Below, piece after piece: positions 1-8,384 of a stretch of 64,000 nt of DNA. Below the pieces are notes generated by a model. That model worked only from the letters and a program-made list of their open reading frames with translations, made no database searches and was not told the DNA's origin. Made by a program: the position numbers and the translations under genes. The stretch is from positions 310,001 through 374,000 of the forward strand of contig CAXXIH010000001.1 of NCBI GenBank assembly GCA_963663365.2. Direction: 5' to 3'. Numbering within the stretch: the first letter of the stretch is position 1; every line of letters begins with the position of its first letter. Source of the stretch: G963663365 sp963663365 (GTDB lineage: Bacteria > Hinthialibacterota > Hinthialibacteria > Hinthialibacterales > G963663365).

Positions 1-1111
1 CGATTTCCGCATTAAATGCATTAGTATCTATATAGCCATTGCTAATAAGCTGGAATAGAATTTCATCCAATGAATTCCAGAATATGAAGCCATAGTCTTC
101 AAGAATCTGTATCCATTTTTTCTCCGTCTCCGGAATTTCATCTTTATTGGATGGACCCAATATATGAGAGTAGTAATTTCTTGTTCTTACATATTCAATT
201 GGTGGAGACGAACCGTCTTTGTTAAGGAAGCACCAAGTAAATAAGACGATAGAATGTGATATGTGGCGGCTGGTTTCACCGCATTGGTCGTCGGTGAAGT
301 CTGGGACTTTATCGAGAGCTCGCATGATGCGATGCAGTATTCGGATGTTATTTATTCTGAGTTTTTCTGATAGTCCTCTTGCGTGCTTTCTAGTTATTCC
401 TTCGACCTTCTCGAATACAATTTCGATGCATTCTTGTGTTGAAGGAGAAAACTCTATTTCAATGTCTACTATCTTTTCACGATATTTTGCAAACGCTTTT
501 CTTTCGATTTTATCGTCGTTAAAAATTAATATGATTTTGCAATTTCTTTGTTCCTTTAGAAAGTTTACGAGACCTTGGAATTTTCTCAACAACAACTTGT
601 CCCCCATCCTTTCTAGGTCATCAAAGCAGATGATTGTATCTTTTACAGATAGCCAAAGGAGGGATGACGCAACTTCGGCATACGCTTTTGTGAAAGGAAT
701 TTGTTTCGCTAATGGCATCAGTTTTTGTACTGTGAATTTTCCGGAATTCATTAAATTGTCTACAGAAAAACATCTTCTTTTGGAATTATCTTTGGAGCTG
801 TTGCGGGTGTCTGTATTTTCTGGTCCATTTTTTATTGTGTAGAGTTTTGATATTTCTTGCTCGGGTATATAATCTGTATCAATTGTCTCTTCAATAATTG
901 CTTGCCTTATCGATTCTATTGAATCTATCCCAAACAAAGATATGTAAGCGTATTTTTTCCGTGAAAGATCGTTTTCGGAGTTGACTTCATTTAGTGTCTT
1001 TATCCAAGCGAATGTTTTGCCTGTCCCCCATTTTCCTTTCAACACGAGAACTTCGGGCTCTGGCTCTTTTAAGAAAGTTTTGATTGCATCGATTGCGCTT
1101 GCGACTGACAT
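1..1111 (-). CDS. KAP-type P-loop NTPase, 3' end outside window
   Basis: The minus strand is open from an ATG at 1111 to the window edge (370 codons, no stop), with an AGGAG ribosome site about 7 bases upstream. The product has a Walker A motif GKWGTGKT at residues 26-33, the sequence AYISLFGIDSIESIRQ near 55-70, and a Walker B-like stretch DTIICFDDLER at 158-168. This layout is typical of KAP-family P-loop NTPases, which include membrane-associated ATPases and components of phage-defence loci. There is no obvious membrane segment in the visible part. The DNA is visibly more AT-rich than the rest of the window, which suggests acquisition. The C-terminal effector half, if any, lies beyond the window, so the role is unknown. 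Confidence 0.8.
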   Translation of the reverse strand, partial: MSVASAIDAIKTFLKEPEPEVLVLKGKWGTGKTFAWIKTLNEVNSENDLSRKKYAYISLFGIDSIESIRQAIIEETIDTDYIPEQEISKLYTIKNGPENTDTRNSSKDNSKRRCFSVDNLMNSGKFTVQKLMPLAKQIPFTKAYAEVASSLLWLSVKDTIICFDDLERMGDKLLLRKFQGLVNFLKEQRNCKIILIFNDDKIERKAFAKYREKIVDIEIEFSPSTQECIEIVFEKVEGITRKHARGLSEKLRINNIRILHRIMRALDKVPDFTDDQCGETSRHISHSIVLFTWCFLNKDGSSPPIEYVRTRNYYSHILGPSNKDEIPETEKKWIQILEDYGFIFWNSLDEILFQLISNGYIDTNAFNAEI

Positions 1112-1294
1112 ATGGGGGCTCCTGAATCCTTTTTAACGTGTGTCTATGCAGTTTAACATGGCGTGATTTAATGAATAGGGAAAATCAGGCAATCAACGAA
1201 AGTAGTCGGTGTGCTCCCCCTTGCACTAAACTCCTTTTATAACGCAAAACAATTCTCGGGCCGGGTGGGGTTGGCCGGGGATGGAGGGTGGGTG

Positions 1295-1924
1295 ATGAAA
1301 AATTCTTTTCTTTTAAGTGTTACGGCATTTGTGGCGATGGCGGTGCTGGTTGGGTGTGGCAAAGCCTCTGAAGACGTCGCAGTAAAGCAAGACGATGGGA
1401 CGGTGATGGTGTTCGGGCAGGCCATCCCGGTCAATTATACGCCACCGTCTTTGGTGACCGGTGTCGATGTCCCGAAGCTGCTGGCGGCTCATATTCCGGA
1501 TTTCAGCTCATACAAACCGGGGACTCCAAGACCGGGATATCCGGGGTTGAAGTATAGATTTACCAACAGATCGGCTCCGTATGATAAAAACGGCAGACCA
1601 ATTCATAGCTTTCCGGATATCGAAATTGGTGTAGCAATTTATCGGAGCCATCGTGAAGCGGTCGAAGGATTTGGGGACACAGGGATATCCATGCCCCCAA
1701 GAATTGATCCAGTGCGGGTTGATGATCCCGGATATTTATCGTGGTCAAGCCAAATGTCTGCCGAAAAGCACGGCACTTTTATACGTGATAATGTGTTGAT
1801 TCAAATCTATTTGAATGAAGCGGGCGATATGAAAGAACTTATGGAGAAAATCGATGCGGATTTGAAGGCGGGACAGAACGGTGTGACACGTGGCGCAAAA
1901 GTGAAATCCTCCGGTGATTGGTGA
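1295..1924 (+). CDS. Putative lipoprotein, paralogue of the next gene
   Basis: This is a 209-residue protein of unknown function. The ATG at 1295 follows GGAGG closely and gives a lipoprotein signal peptide with lipobox LVGC; an upstream in-frame start would add 28 unlikely residues. After the signal comes an Asp/Gly/Val segment (DDGTVMVFGQ) and a proline-rich stretch (PDFSSYKPGTPRPGYPG) that are nearly identical in the next gene, at 1973. The two probably arose by tandem duplication: 31 bases around the start (1281-1311 and 1959-1989) are identical. The body contains IxVxxYRSHRxAVEG and ends KIDADLKAGQNGVTRG, both also shared. Membrane attachment is inferred from the lipobox; no enzymatic motif is visible. 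Confidence 0.75.
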   Translation: MKNSFLLSVTAFVAMAVLVGCGKASEDVAVKQDDGTVMVFGQAIPVNYTPPSLVTGVDVPKLLAAHIPDFSSYKPGTPRPGYPGLKYRFTNRSAPYDKNGRPIHSFPDIEIGVAIYRSHREAVEGFGDTGISMPPRIDPVRVDDPGYLSWSSQMSAEKHGTFIRDNVLIQIYLNEAGDMKELMEKIDADLKAGQNGVTRGAKVKSSGDW

Positions 1925-1972
1925 TGGCACAATTCCTATTCCGTCAGAAAAATAGGAAATGGAGGGTGGGTG

Positions 1973-2941
1973 ATGAAAAATTCTTTTCTACGTAGCATTT
2001 CGAAACGGCGTGTGGTTTTGCCGCTTGCATGCGTCGCGGCGTTTATTTTGATTGTTCTGCTGTTTGATTTATTCAACTCCCCTGATGGCACAGAGGTGAT
2101 ACAAGACGACGGGACGGTGATGGTGTTCGGGCAGTCGATTCCGGTCGATTATACGCCGCCGTCTTTGGTGACCGGTGTCGATGTCCCGAAGATGCTGGCG
2201 ACCCATATTCCGGATTTTAGCTCGTACAAACCGGGGACTCCAAGACCGGGATATCCGGGATTACAATTTTCTTTTACCAATCGGCCTGCTCCAACCGATG
2301 AAAACGGTAACCCGATTATTAACTACCCAAGTATCAAAATCTCTGTAGGTGTTTATCGAAGCCACCGGGCGGCGGTTGAAGGATTGACCACGTACATGAT
2401 TGCCGCCGTACCGCAATTAGATCAACTTTCAGAAGAGGATCCCGGTTTTTTCTCCTGGTCTCTTAGTAGTTCAACAGGACGGATTTTTGTCCGTGACAAT
2501 GTTCTTGTGATCATGAATATAATGAATGCCGGTGATGTGAATGAACTTATTCAAAAAATCGATGCGGATTTGAAGGCGGGACAGAACGGTGTGACACGTG
2601 GCACGGAGATTGTCCCGCCGGTAATCGGCGAAAGCACGATCAAAGATCGTTATAAGCTCGGCAAAAATGAAATCGGCAAGGCGAGTCTGGGCGTGACCGA
2701 TCCCGCCGGAAGGACGGTCTATCGCTCGATGATGTCAATATCCAAGGCGAAACATCATTGGCTGTACGATACGATTTTAAAAATGCCCAGCACCCCTGTG
2801 GCGGAATGGAAACCGGATGGCACCGTCACCATTCGGCAGGATTGGGGACGTGGAAAAGTCGAATTGCGGGCCGTCGCAATTAATGACCTTTGTGTCGTTT
2901 CCGATCCGTGGGAAAAACAGGTCATCGTCCAAGGGCCGTAA
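1973..2941 (+). CDS. Membrane-anchored paralogue with C-terminal extension
   Basis: This is a 322-residue relative of the preceding lipoprotein. The start at 1973 sits in the same 31-base initiation context as its neighbour; a GTG three bases earlier is an alternative. Instead of a lipobox it has one hydrophobic segment at about residues 14-32, so it is likely an anchored exported protein. Residues 40-210 match the first paralogue. The last ~110 residues (KDRYKLGKNEIG onward) are an addition with no recognised domain. The gene lies 48 bases after its neighbour on the same strand, consistent with one transcript. Function unknown. Confidence 0.7.
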   Translation: MKNSFLRSISKRRVVLPLACVAAFILIVLLFDLFNSPDGTEVIQDDGTVMVFGQSIPVDYTPPSLVTGVDVPKMLATHIPDFSSYKPGTPRPGYPGLQFSFTNRPAPTDENGNPIINYPSIKISVGVYRSHRAAVEGLTTYMIAAVPQLDQLSEEDPGFFSWSLSSSTGRIFVRDNVLVIMNIMNAGDVNELIQKIDADLKAGQNGVTRGTEIVPPVIGESTIKDRYKLGKNEIGKASLGVTDPAGRTVYRSMMSISKAKHHWLYDTILKMPSTPVAEWKPDGTVTIRQDWGRGKVELRAVAINDLCVVSDPWEKQVIVQGP

Positions 2942-3418
2942 AGAGAGAGCCTCTTGCATGCCGAATTGGCAAGTCATTTGAATCACGAAAACACGAAAGG
3001 GGCGCGAAGGAGACCCCTCCCCGGCCCTCCCCGTAAACGGGGCGGGACCTAGCGGCCCACGATTTCGGAGTGTGTATTGTGGATTTAATTGATCGGCACC
3101 CTGCGGACCGAAATATTTGTTTGCCTCGCACTTACAGCGCTTAAGTTTATAGAGAACAATAACCCAGGCTGGCGCCCATCGCCCGCCTGTGGCGTTCTCT
3201 GGCTCTAGCCTGGGCTCGATTTACCTCGCACCTTCGGTGCTTGGTGTGTTCCATTAAGGGATTGAGTGGATGGGGAAATACATAGGTATGTATAGCAGGC
3301 AGGCGGTTCGGCAGGAGCCTCACCCACGCCGCCGTTGGCGGCGAGAGAGGAGAGAGTAGAAAGTAGAAAGTAGAGCCCGTGGCCGGGCAGGACATGACGC
3401 CTGACGGCCCATCCCTTT
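2942..3418. repeat. Repeat-rich intergenic region
   Basis: No convincing gene is present in these 477 bases. There is a hairpin at 3025-3046 (nine-base arms with one mismatch, TAAA loop). Two related 19-base units, at 3124-3142 and 3224-3242, match at 15 positions. Between them is an inverted repeat CCCAGGCT/AGCCTGGG (3163-3170 and 3206-3213). A 7-base microsatellite, AGTAGAA, is repeated almost three times at 3355-3375. The composition is unlike the flanking genes. It resembles the dispersed intergenic palindromic elements of planctomycete-like genomes, but that link is inference. Confidence 0.5.
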
Positions 3419-4195
3419 TTATATTTCAATCAGCCTGCCGAAGGGTTCGGTGTATTCGAAGCCCGTGTAGGGATCGCCGGGCAAATGGGCGATGGTCCAA
3501 AGGTAGTACATGTGAAATCCGGGTGCGGATACCTGCGCGTGATCGCGTGTTCCGGTAATGCGCAACAAATCATGGTGGCGGAGTTTGTAGACTTCTTCGC
3601 CCAGCTCGCCGTGACCATAGCCCCAATCGGGATCGAAACGGTAATAGTAGAGTTCCTTTTGCGGATGATGATGCGGAGGATAGCTGCTCCACCGCCCGGG
3701 GAAATTTACGACTTCACCCAAAACCAAGCGGGCCGCTTCCGGAGCCCAACGGCGGTCGAAAACACAACGCACAATCCGGTAACTGGCGTCATTTAACATA
3801 CCCATGCCGCGATGTTCGTTTTCGACTTCATCCGGTAGATAGATGTGATGCGCGAAAGTCTCCGTATTGGGTGTGCGTATGACCGCGATTTCTGTCTTAC
3901 GGTCGGCGATGACTTTGGCCTCGGCACCCGCCGGAAAATGCGCAGACCACGGCGGCTGCTCGATCCATGAGGATCGAGCAAATCCGGCATGATCGCCACC
4001 AACGCGAATCACACCCTTTCCGTTCAAAATCAGCAGAGCCATTTCGTGCGTGTCCGAGCGGAAAACCTGAGTCTCGCAAGGAAGCAGAACATGAATACCG
4101 AAATCCAACTCGGTTTCGGTGTCATTTTCCAGAAAGGGATTCCACCCGGGAGCCAGCGGAGTTTTGAGATACGGACGGATCAAATTTTCGGGCAT
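3419..4195 (-). CDS. iolB: 5-deoxy-glucuronate isomerase
   Basis: This is a 258-residue cupin-fold enzyme of the KduI/IolB family. It converts 5-deoxy-glucuronate to 2-deoxy-5-keto-gluconate in myo-inositol catabolism. Visible family marks are the metal-binding segment SYPPHHHPQKELYYYRFDP around residues 171-189 (His175-His177 and Glu181 as likely ligands) and the C-terminal HMYYLWTIAH. Length is close to the usual ~270. It is the last gene of the minus-strand iol operon, 47 bases after the transaldolase-like gene. The nearest Shine-Dalgarno-like AAAGG is rather far (about 12 bases) from the ATG at 4195. Confidence 0.92.
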   Translation of the reverse strand: MPENLIRPYLKTPLAPGWNPFLENDTETELDFGIHVLLPCETQVFRSDTHEMALLILNGKGVIRVGGDHAGFARSSWIEQPPWSAHFPAGAEAKVIADRKTEIAVIRTPNTETFAHHIYLPDEVENEHRGMGMLNDASYRIVRCVFDRRWAPEAARLVLGEVVNFPGRWSSYPPHHHPQKELYYYRFDPDWGYGHGELGEEVYKLRHHDLLRITGTRDHAQVSAPGFHMYYLWTIAHLPGDPYTGFEYTEPFGRLIEI

Positions 4196-4242
4196 TGTTA
4201 CGAATAACCTTTATTTGGATTCTTTTAAACACCCAACAGCGT

Positions 4243-5349
4243 TTAGCGTTTCACATCCGGATTATGAATCATGCGGTCGCGTATCTGCTGGACCAGCGTA
4301 TCATACCCGCCCAAAAACTGGCGCAACGTGCGCATATTCGGGCCATAGGTATCAAATTCGTCGACGCTCATTCCATCCGGTTCATAAGACCGCCGGAAAT
4401 CATCGAATTTGCGCAGCAATTCATCCACGATTTTCGGATCGACGGGATTGTCCATACGCGGAATACATTCCACATCGGAAGCGTTAAAACGGACCTGCCA
4501 TTCATAAGGGATCGAAACCACGACATCGCCGCCGATGAATTCCGACCAGTGCATGTGGCAACGGTATGCCGCCGAAAGCAAGCGCGAACGATATCCGCGT
4601 TCTTTGAAGATTTGATAGGCGCGTTTCATCACGGCCACACCCGCGTAGTCCAAATAGCCCGGTGTGGTGATGATGTCATCGCGATTCGCAATCACACGCA
4701 GCCAATCATCCACGCGGCCAACCATAATGGTACAGACCGGGGACATGCCCGCCGTGTCCAAGCCTTCGGCCTCGCGCCGTTTGAGGCCGCGTTCCACCGC
4801 TTCGGCCACGGCGATGGCTTGGGGCACACTGAAACTGACCGTGGCGTTGATGTTCACACCGCGATAGGTGGCCTCTTCAATGGCCGGGACGCCATCTTTG
4901 CTGACAGGGATTTTGACCTGCATGTTGGGCGCCAACGTATTGAAATGGACCGCTTGCTCGACCAGCAAATATGTCTTTTGAAAATTCTTGGGATTGGTCT
5001 GGATCGAGATACGGCCTTTTAGACCTTTCTCGCGATCAAAAACCGGCTTTAGCAACTCCGCGCCTTTTACCGCCATCTCTTCGATTAGTTGCCAGGTGAT
5101 TTCGTCCTCAGTGCCGTGGGGATTCTCATGGACAATGGCATCGATCCGGTCTGTCCATAAGTGCATCTCTTTTTTAAGAACGTTGCCGACAATAACCGGG
5201 TTGGTGGTTGCACCCACCGCGCCATGGTCGATGGCATAGGTAAGCTCTTCGATAGAACAGGAATCGTTCCAGAGATCAGTGCATGTGGTACAGACCATTT
5301 GATGGAGAGGACTTTTGTATTCGGATTGTGCTGCGTTCACGAAAGTCAC
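4243..5349 (-). CDS. Transaldolase-family protein in the inositol operon
   Basis: This is a Schiff-base class I aldolase fold protein of about 368 residues. It carries transaldolase marks: DLWNDSCSIEELTYAI, then GATTNPVIV, then NMQVKIPVS with the likely Schiff-base lysine (about residue 146), then GVNINATVSFSVPQAIAVAEA. The GTG at 5349 is chosen because AAGGA precedes it by five bases; a GTG at 5340 or a TTG at 5409 are alternatives. It lies between iolD and iolB, where many operons carry the kinase iolC and aldolase iolJ, which are absent from this window. A role in cleaving a deoxy-keto-gluconate intermediate is a hypothesis. Ordinary pentose-phosphate transaldolase activity is the conservative reading. 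Confidence 0.85.
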   Translation of the reverse strand: MTFVNAAQSEYKSPLHQMVCTTCTDLWNDSCSIEELTYAIDHGAVGATTNPVIVGNVLKKEMHLWTDRIDAIVHENPHGTEDEITWQLIEEMAVKGAELLKPVFDREKGLKGRISIQTNPKNFQKTYLLVEQAVHFNTLAPNMQVKIPVSKDGVPAIEEATYRGVNINATVSFSVPQAIAVAEAVERGLKRREAEGLDTAGMSPVCTIMVGRVDDWLRVIANRDDIITTPGYLDYAGVAVMKRAYQIFKERGYRSRLLSAAYRCHMHWSEFIGGDVVVSIPYEWQVRFNASDVECIPRMDNPVDPKIVDELLRKFDDFRRSYEPDGMSVDEFDTYGPNMRTLRQFLGGYDTLVQQIRDRMIHNPDVKR

Positions 5350-5418
5350 CTGTTTCCTTGTATTGTTTTGCGGGCGGGATAGACCACCCGGATACCCAAG
5401 AATCTTCAATTAAAACGC

Positions 5419-7293
5419 TTATAAGAAGTAACATTCCTCTTGGCGTTTCTTTTCGTATTCCGCGCGCGCCTTTTGCACGCTCTCCATACTCGATACCTCA
5501 GCGACGGCAACATCCCACCATGACTCGTATCCGGGGACATACACTTCGGGATCGATTTCAAGGCAGATCACGGTTGTTTTGTCGAAGGTTTTGGCCTTCT
5601 CAAGGGCGGCGAGGAGTTCTTCTTTGTTCGATGCTTTCAAGACATTCGCGCCCAAGCTGGCGGCATTGGCCGCGTAATCGATGGGCAGGTAATCGCCTTC
5701 CAGCCTTCCACTTTTTGCATCACGGAATTTGAAGCGGTTGCCGAACCCATGGCTTCCACATGAAGCGGCTAAGCCTTTAATGCAATTGAAGCCGTGGTTG
5801 TCGAGCATCACTACATTGAGTTTGTAGCCTTCTTGAATCGAAGTCACTAACTCATTCGCCAACATCAAATAGGAACCATCCCCGATCATGACATACACTT
5901 CACGCGAGGGATCGGCCATTTTGACACCTAAACCGCCGGCGATTTCATAACCCATGCAGGAATAGCCGTATTCCAGATGGTAACAGCCGGGTTTGGGGCT
6001 ACGCCATAACTTATGCAGGTCGCCGGGCAATCCGCCCGCCGCACAAACCATGACATCGTTTTCGCTCATAAATCCATTTACCGCGCCGATCACTTCGCCT
6101 TGGCTAATGAGCGGTTGATTGTTGAGATTGAAGAGCCGATTGCATTCTATATTCCAGTCGTCGACCAAGTCGAAAATTTTGTCCACGTACTCGCTGTTAA
6201 GTTGGTAGCCCCTTGCCTTAAGCCATTCGCCCAGTTCGGTAAGCCCAACCCGTGCATCGCACAATAAAGGCAGGGCCGTGTGTTTGACAGCATCGAAATT
6301 ATTAACATTGAGGCCGATGAAACGCACATCCGGATTGGCGAAGGCGGTTTTTGAAGCGGTTGTGAAATCGCTTAAACGTGTGCCGATATTGATAACCAAA
6401 TCCGCCTCGCGGGCGAGGATATTGGCTGCCGATGTTCCGGTAACACCGATCGCGCCGACATTGAAAGGATGGTCCCAGGGCAGGGAACCTTTGCCGGCTT
6501 GTGTTTCACAACTGGGGATTCCAAATGCCGTACAGAATTCGGCCAGGGCCTCTGAGGCTTCGGAATACATGACTCCGCCGCCCGCGATGATTAAAGGCCG
6601 TTTGCTTTGCATGATCCATTCCGCGGCTTTGTCCAACATCACCTCTTCAGGACGTTGACGGGGAATGTGATGGACACGTTTGCAGAAGAATTCCTCGGGA
6701 TATTCAAATGCTTCGGTCTGTACATCTTGGGGCATTGCCAATGTAACTGCGCCGGTATCCGCCGGACTGGTCAGCACACGCATGGCTTCAGGCAATGAGC
6801 GGATGATATGTTCCGGGCGGTTGAGGCGGTCCCAGTATTGGCTGACCGGCTTAAAGCAATCGTTCACGGAGATGTCTTGAGTGTGTGGCGACTCTAATTG
6901 CTGCAATACGGGATCCGGCATACGGTTGGCAAAAATATCGCCGGGCAATAGCAACACAGGAATACGGTTGATGGTGGCCGTGGCCGCGCCGGTAATCATG
7001 TTGGTTGCACCGGGACCGATGGAACTGGTGCAGATGCAGGCCTTTAGGCGGCGGTTGGCTTTGGCGAAGGCAGTGGATAAATGCACCATGCCTTGCTCGT
7101 TGCGTGCTTGGTGATAGCGCAGGTCGTTCGGATATTCCTCAAGAGCCTGCCCCAGCCCGGCAACCATGCCATGCCCAAAGATTCCGAATACTCCCGCAAA
7201 AAACTTGTTTTCGACTCCGTCACGTTCGACGTACTGATTGCTGAAGAACTTCACCATGGCCTGAGCCATTGTAAGACGGCGTGTTTTTCCCAT
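5419..7293 (-). CDS. iolD: 3D-trihydroxycyclohexane-1,2-dione hydrolase
   Basis: This 624-residue thiamine-diphosphate enzyme opens the ring of the diketo-inositol produced by inosose dehydratase, giving 5-deoxy-glucuronate. The N-terminal segment YHQARNEQGMVH carries the ThDP-activating glutamate (Glu66). Family stretches include GFMSENDVMVCAAGGLPGD, and the cofactor motif IGDGSYLML followed by LDNHGFN lies around residue 470. Length matches the family. A GGAGAGGA ribosome site lies a few bases upstream of the ATG. The gap to the upstream iolG is 53 bases, and the next gene follows closely, so it belongs to the same operon. Confidence 0.95.
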   Translation of the reverse strand: MGKTRRLTMAQAMVKFFSNQYVERDGVENKFFAGVFGIFGHGMVAGLGQALEEYPNDLRYHQARNEQGMVHLSTAFAKANRRLKACICTSSIGPGATNMITGAATATINRIPVLLLPGDIFANRMPDPVLQQLESPHTQDISVNDCFKPVSQYWDRLNRPEHIIRSLPEAMRVLTSPADTGAVTLAMPQDVQTEAFEYPEEFFCKRVHHIPRQRPEEVMLDKAAEWIMQSKRPLIIAGGGVMYSEASEALAEFCTAFGIPSCETQAGKGSLPWDHPFNVGAIGVTGTSAANILAREADLVINIGTRLSDFTTASKTAFANPDVRFIGLNVNNFDAVKHTALPLLCDARVGLTELGEWLKARGYQLNSEYVDKIFDLVDDWNIECNRLFNLNNQPLISQGEVIGAVNGFMSENDVMVCAAGGLPGDLHKLWRSPKPGCYHLEYGYSCMGYEIAGGLGVKMADPSREVYVMIGDGSYLMLANELVTSIQEGYKLNVVMLDNHGFNCIKGLAASCGSHGFGNRFKFRDAKSGRLEGDYLPIDYAANAASLGANVLKASNKEELLAALEKAKTFDKTTVICLEIDPEVYVPGYESWWDVAVAEVSSMESVQKARAEYEKKRQEECYFL

Positions 7294-7346
7294 CGGACTT
7301 TTTCCTCTCCGTTTTATGGATCGTGCTCGCAGGCCGTTCGACCAAG

Positions 7347-8378
7347 TCAGGATTTAATTTCTTTTAATTCAACCGGACGTTTCTCTTTGTAGGACCGCTG
7401 TGCAGCCATGGCGATTACCACCGCCGCGCGGCCGTCCGCGCCACCAACCGGAGGTTCTTTATCATTAAGAACGGCGTTTACGAACATTTGTAGCTCGGCG
7501 ATAAATGAGTCGTTGTAGCGCTCCAAGAAGAAATACAGCGGCAACGGGCTGTGAACGCCTTTTTTGTCGCAGAATACGGTGCGGGTGGGGGTGTTGTTGT
7601 CCGCAGCCAACATCCCTTTTGCACCGAATACTTCCACACGTTGGTCGTATCCGTAGACGGCCTGGCGGCTGTTATCAATCACGCCCAGCGCTCCATTCGC
7701 GAATTCCAACGAAATTGTGGCGGTATCGATATCGCCCGCTTTGCCGATTTTGGGATCGACCAGCACTGCGCCGGATGCATAGACTTTTTTGACTTCGCTG
7801 CCGGCCAAGTAACGGGCCATGTCGAAATCGTGAATGGTCATATCGAAGAAGATTCCGCCGGAGACTTTTACGTATTCAATGGGAGGCGGAGCCGGGTCAC
7901 GGCTGGTAATGCGCAACAAATGAGGAGCGCCGATGTTTCCTGATGCCACGCCTTTTTGAACGCAATGGAAATTCGGATCGAAGCGGCGATTGAAACCGAT
8001 TTGCAATTTCACGCCCGCCTTTTTAACCGCCGCTAAGGCACTGTCGATTTTTCCAAGATCGTAATCGATAGGTTTCTCGCAAAAAATCTGTTTGCCTGCC
8101 GCCGCGCATTCTTCGATCAGCCGTGAATGTGTGTCGGTTGAGGTGCAGATCAATACTGCCTCGATGTTTTTATCATCGAGGATGGCCTGCGGTGATTCGT
8201 ACGCATCTTGGATTTCCAATTCCTGCGCACAGGCTTTGGCGGCTTTTATGTTTACATCCGCCACCGCAACCAAATTCGCTTGGGGAATCCCATACCTTAC
8301 GTTCCGCGCGTGCAGCTTCCCAATGCGGCCCACGCCCAATACGCCCACGTTGAGAGTTTTCTTTTTTTTCGTTGTCAT
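7347..8378 (-). CDS. iolG: Inositol 2-dehydrogenase (Gfo/Idh/MocA)
   Basis: This 343-residue cytosolic NAD-dependent dehydrogenase is expected to oxidise myo-inositol (or scyllo-inositol) to inosose. The Rossmann glycine motif GVGRIG is at residues 15-20, the EKP motif at 101-103 (catalytic Lys102), and the FFDMTIHDFDM segment supplies Asp179 and His183 with the spacing seen in IolG. It has no signal peptide, unlike the three exported relatives later in the window. It starts six bases after the end of iolE, so the two are co-transcribed. Exact inositol stereoisomer preference cannot be read from sequence. Confidence 0.92.
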   Translation of the reverse strand: MTTKKKKTLNVGVLGVGRIGKLHARNVRYGIPQANLVAVADVNIKAAKACAQELEIQDAYESPQAILDDKNIEAVLICTSTDTHSRLIEECAAAGKQIFCEKPIDYDLGKIDSALAAVKKAGVKLQIGFNRRFDPNFHCVQKGVASGNIGAPHLLRITSRDPAPPPIEYVKVSGGIFFDMTIHDFDMARYLAGSEVKKVYASGAVLVDPKIGKAGDIDTATISLEFANGALGVIDNSRQAVYGYDQRVEVFGAKGMLAADNNTPTRTVFCDKKGVHSPLPLYFFLERYNDSFIAELQMFVNAVLNDKEPPVGGADGRAAVVIAMAAQRSYKEKRPVELKEIKS

Positions 8379-8384
8379 TGTTTT

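Noticed and set aside
219..842. Plus-strand open frame of 207 codons
   Set aside because: It is the shadow of the window-truncated minus-strand KAP-type NTPase, which has a ribosome site and clear Walker motifs.
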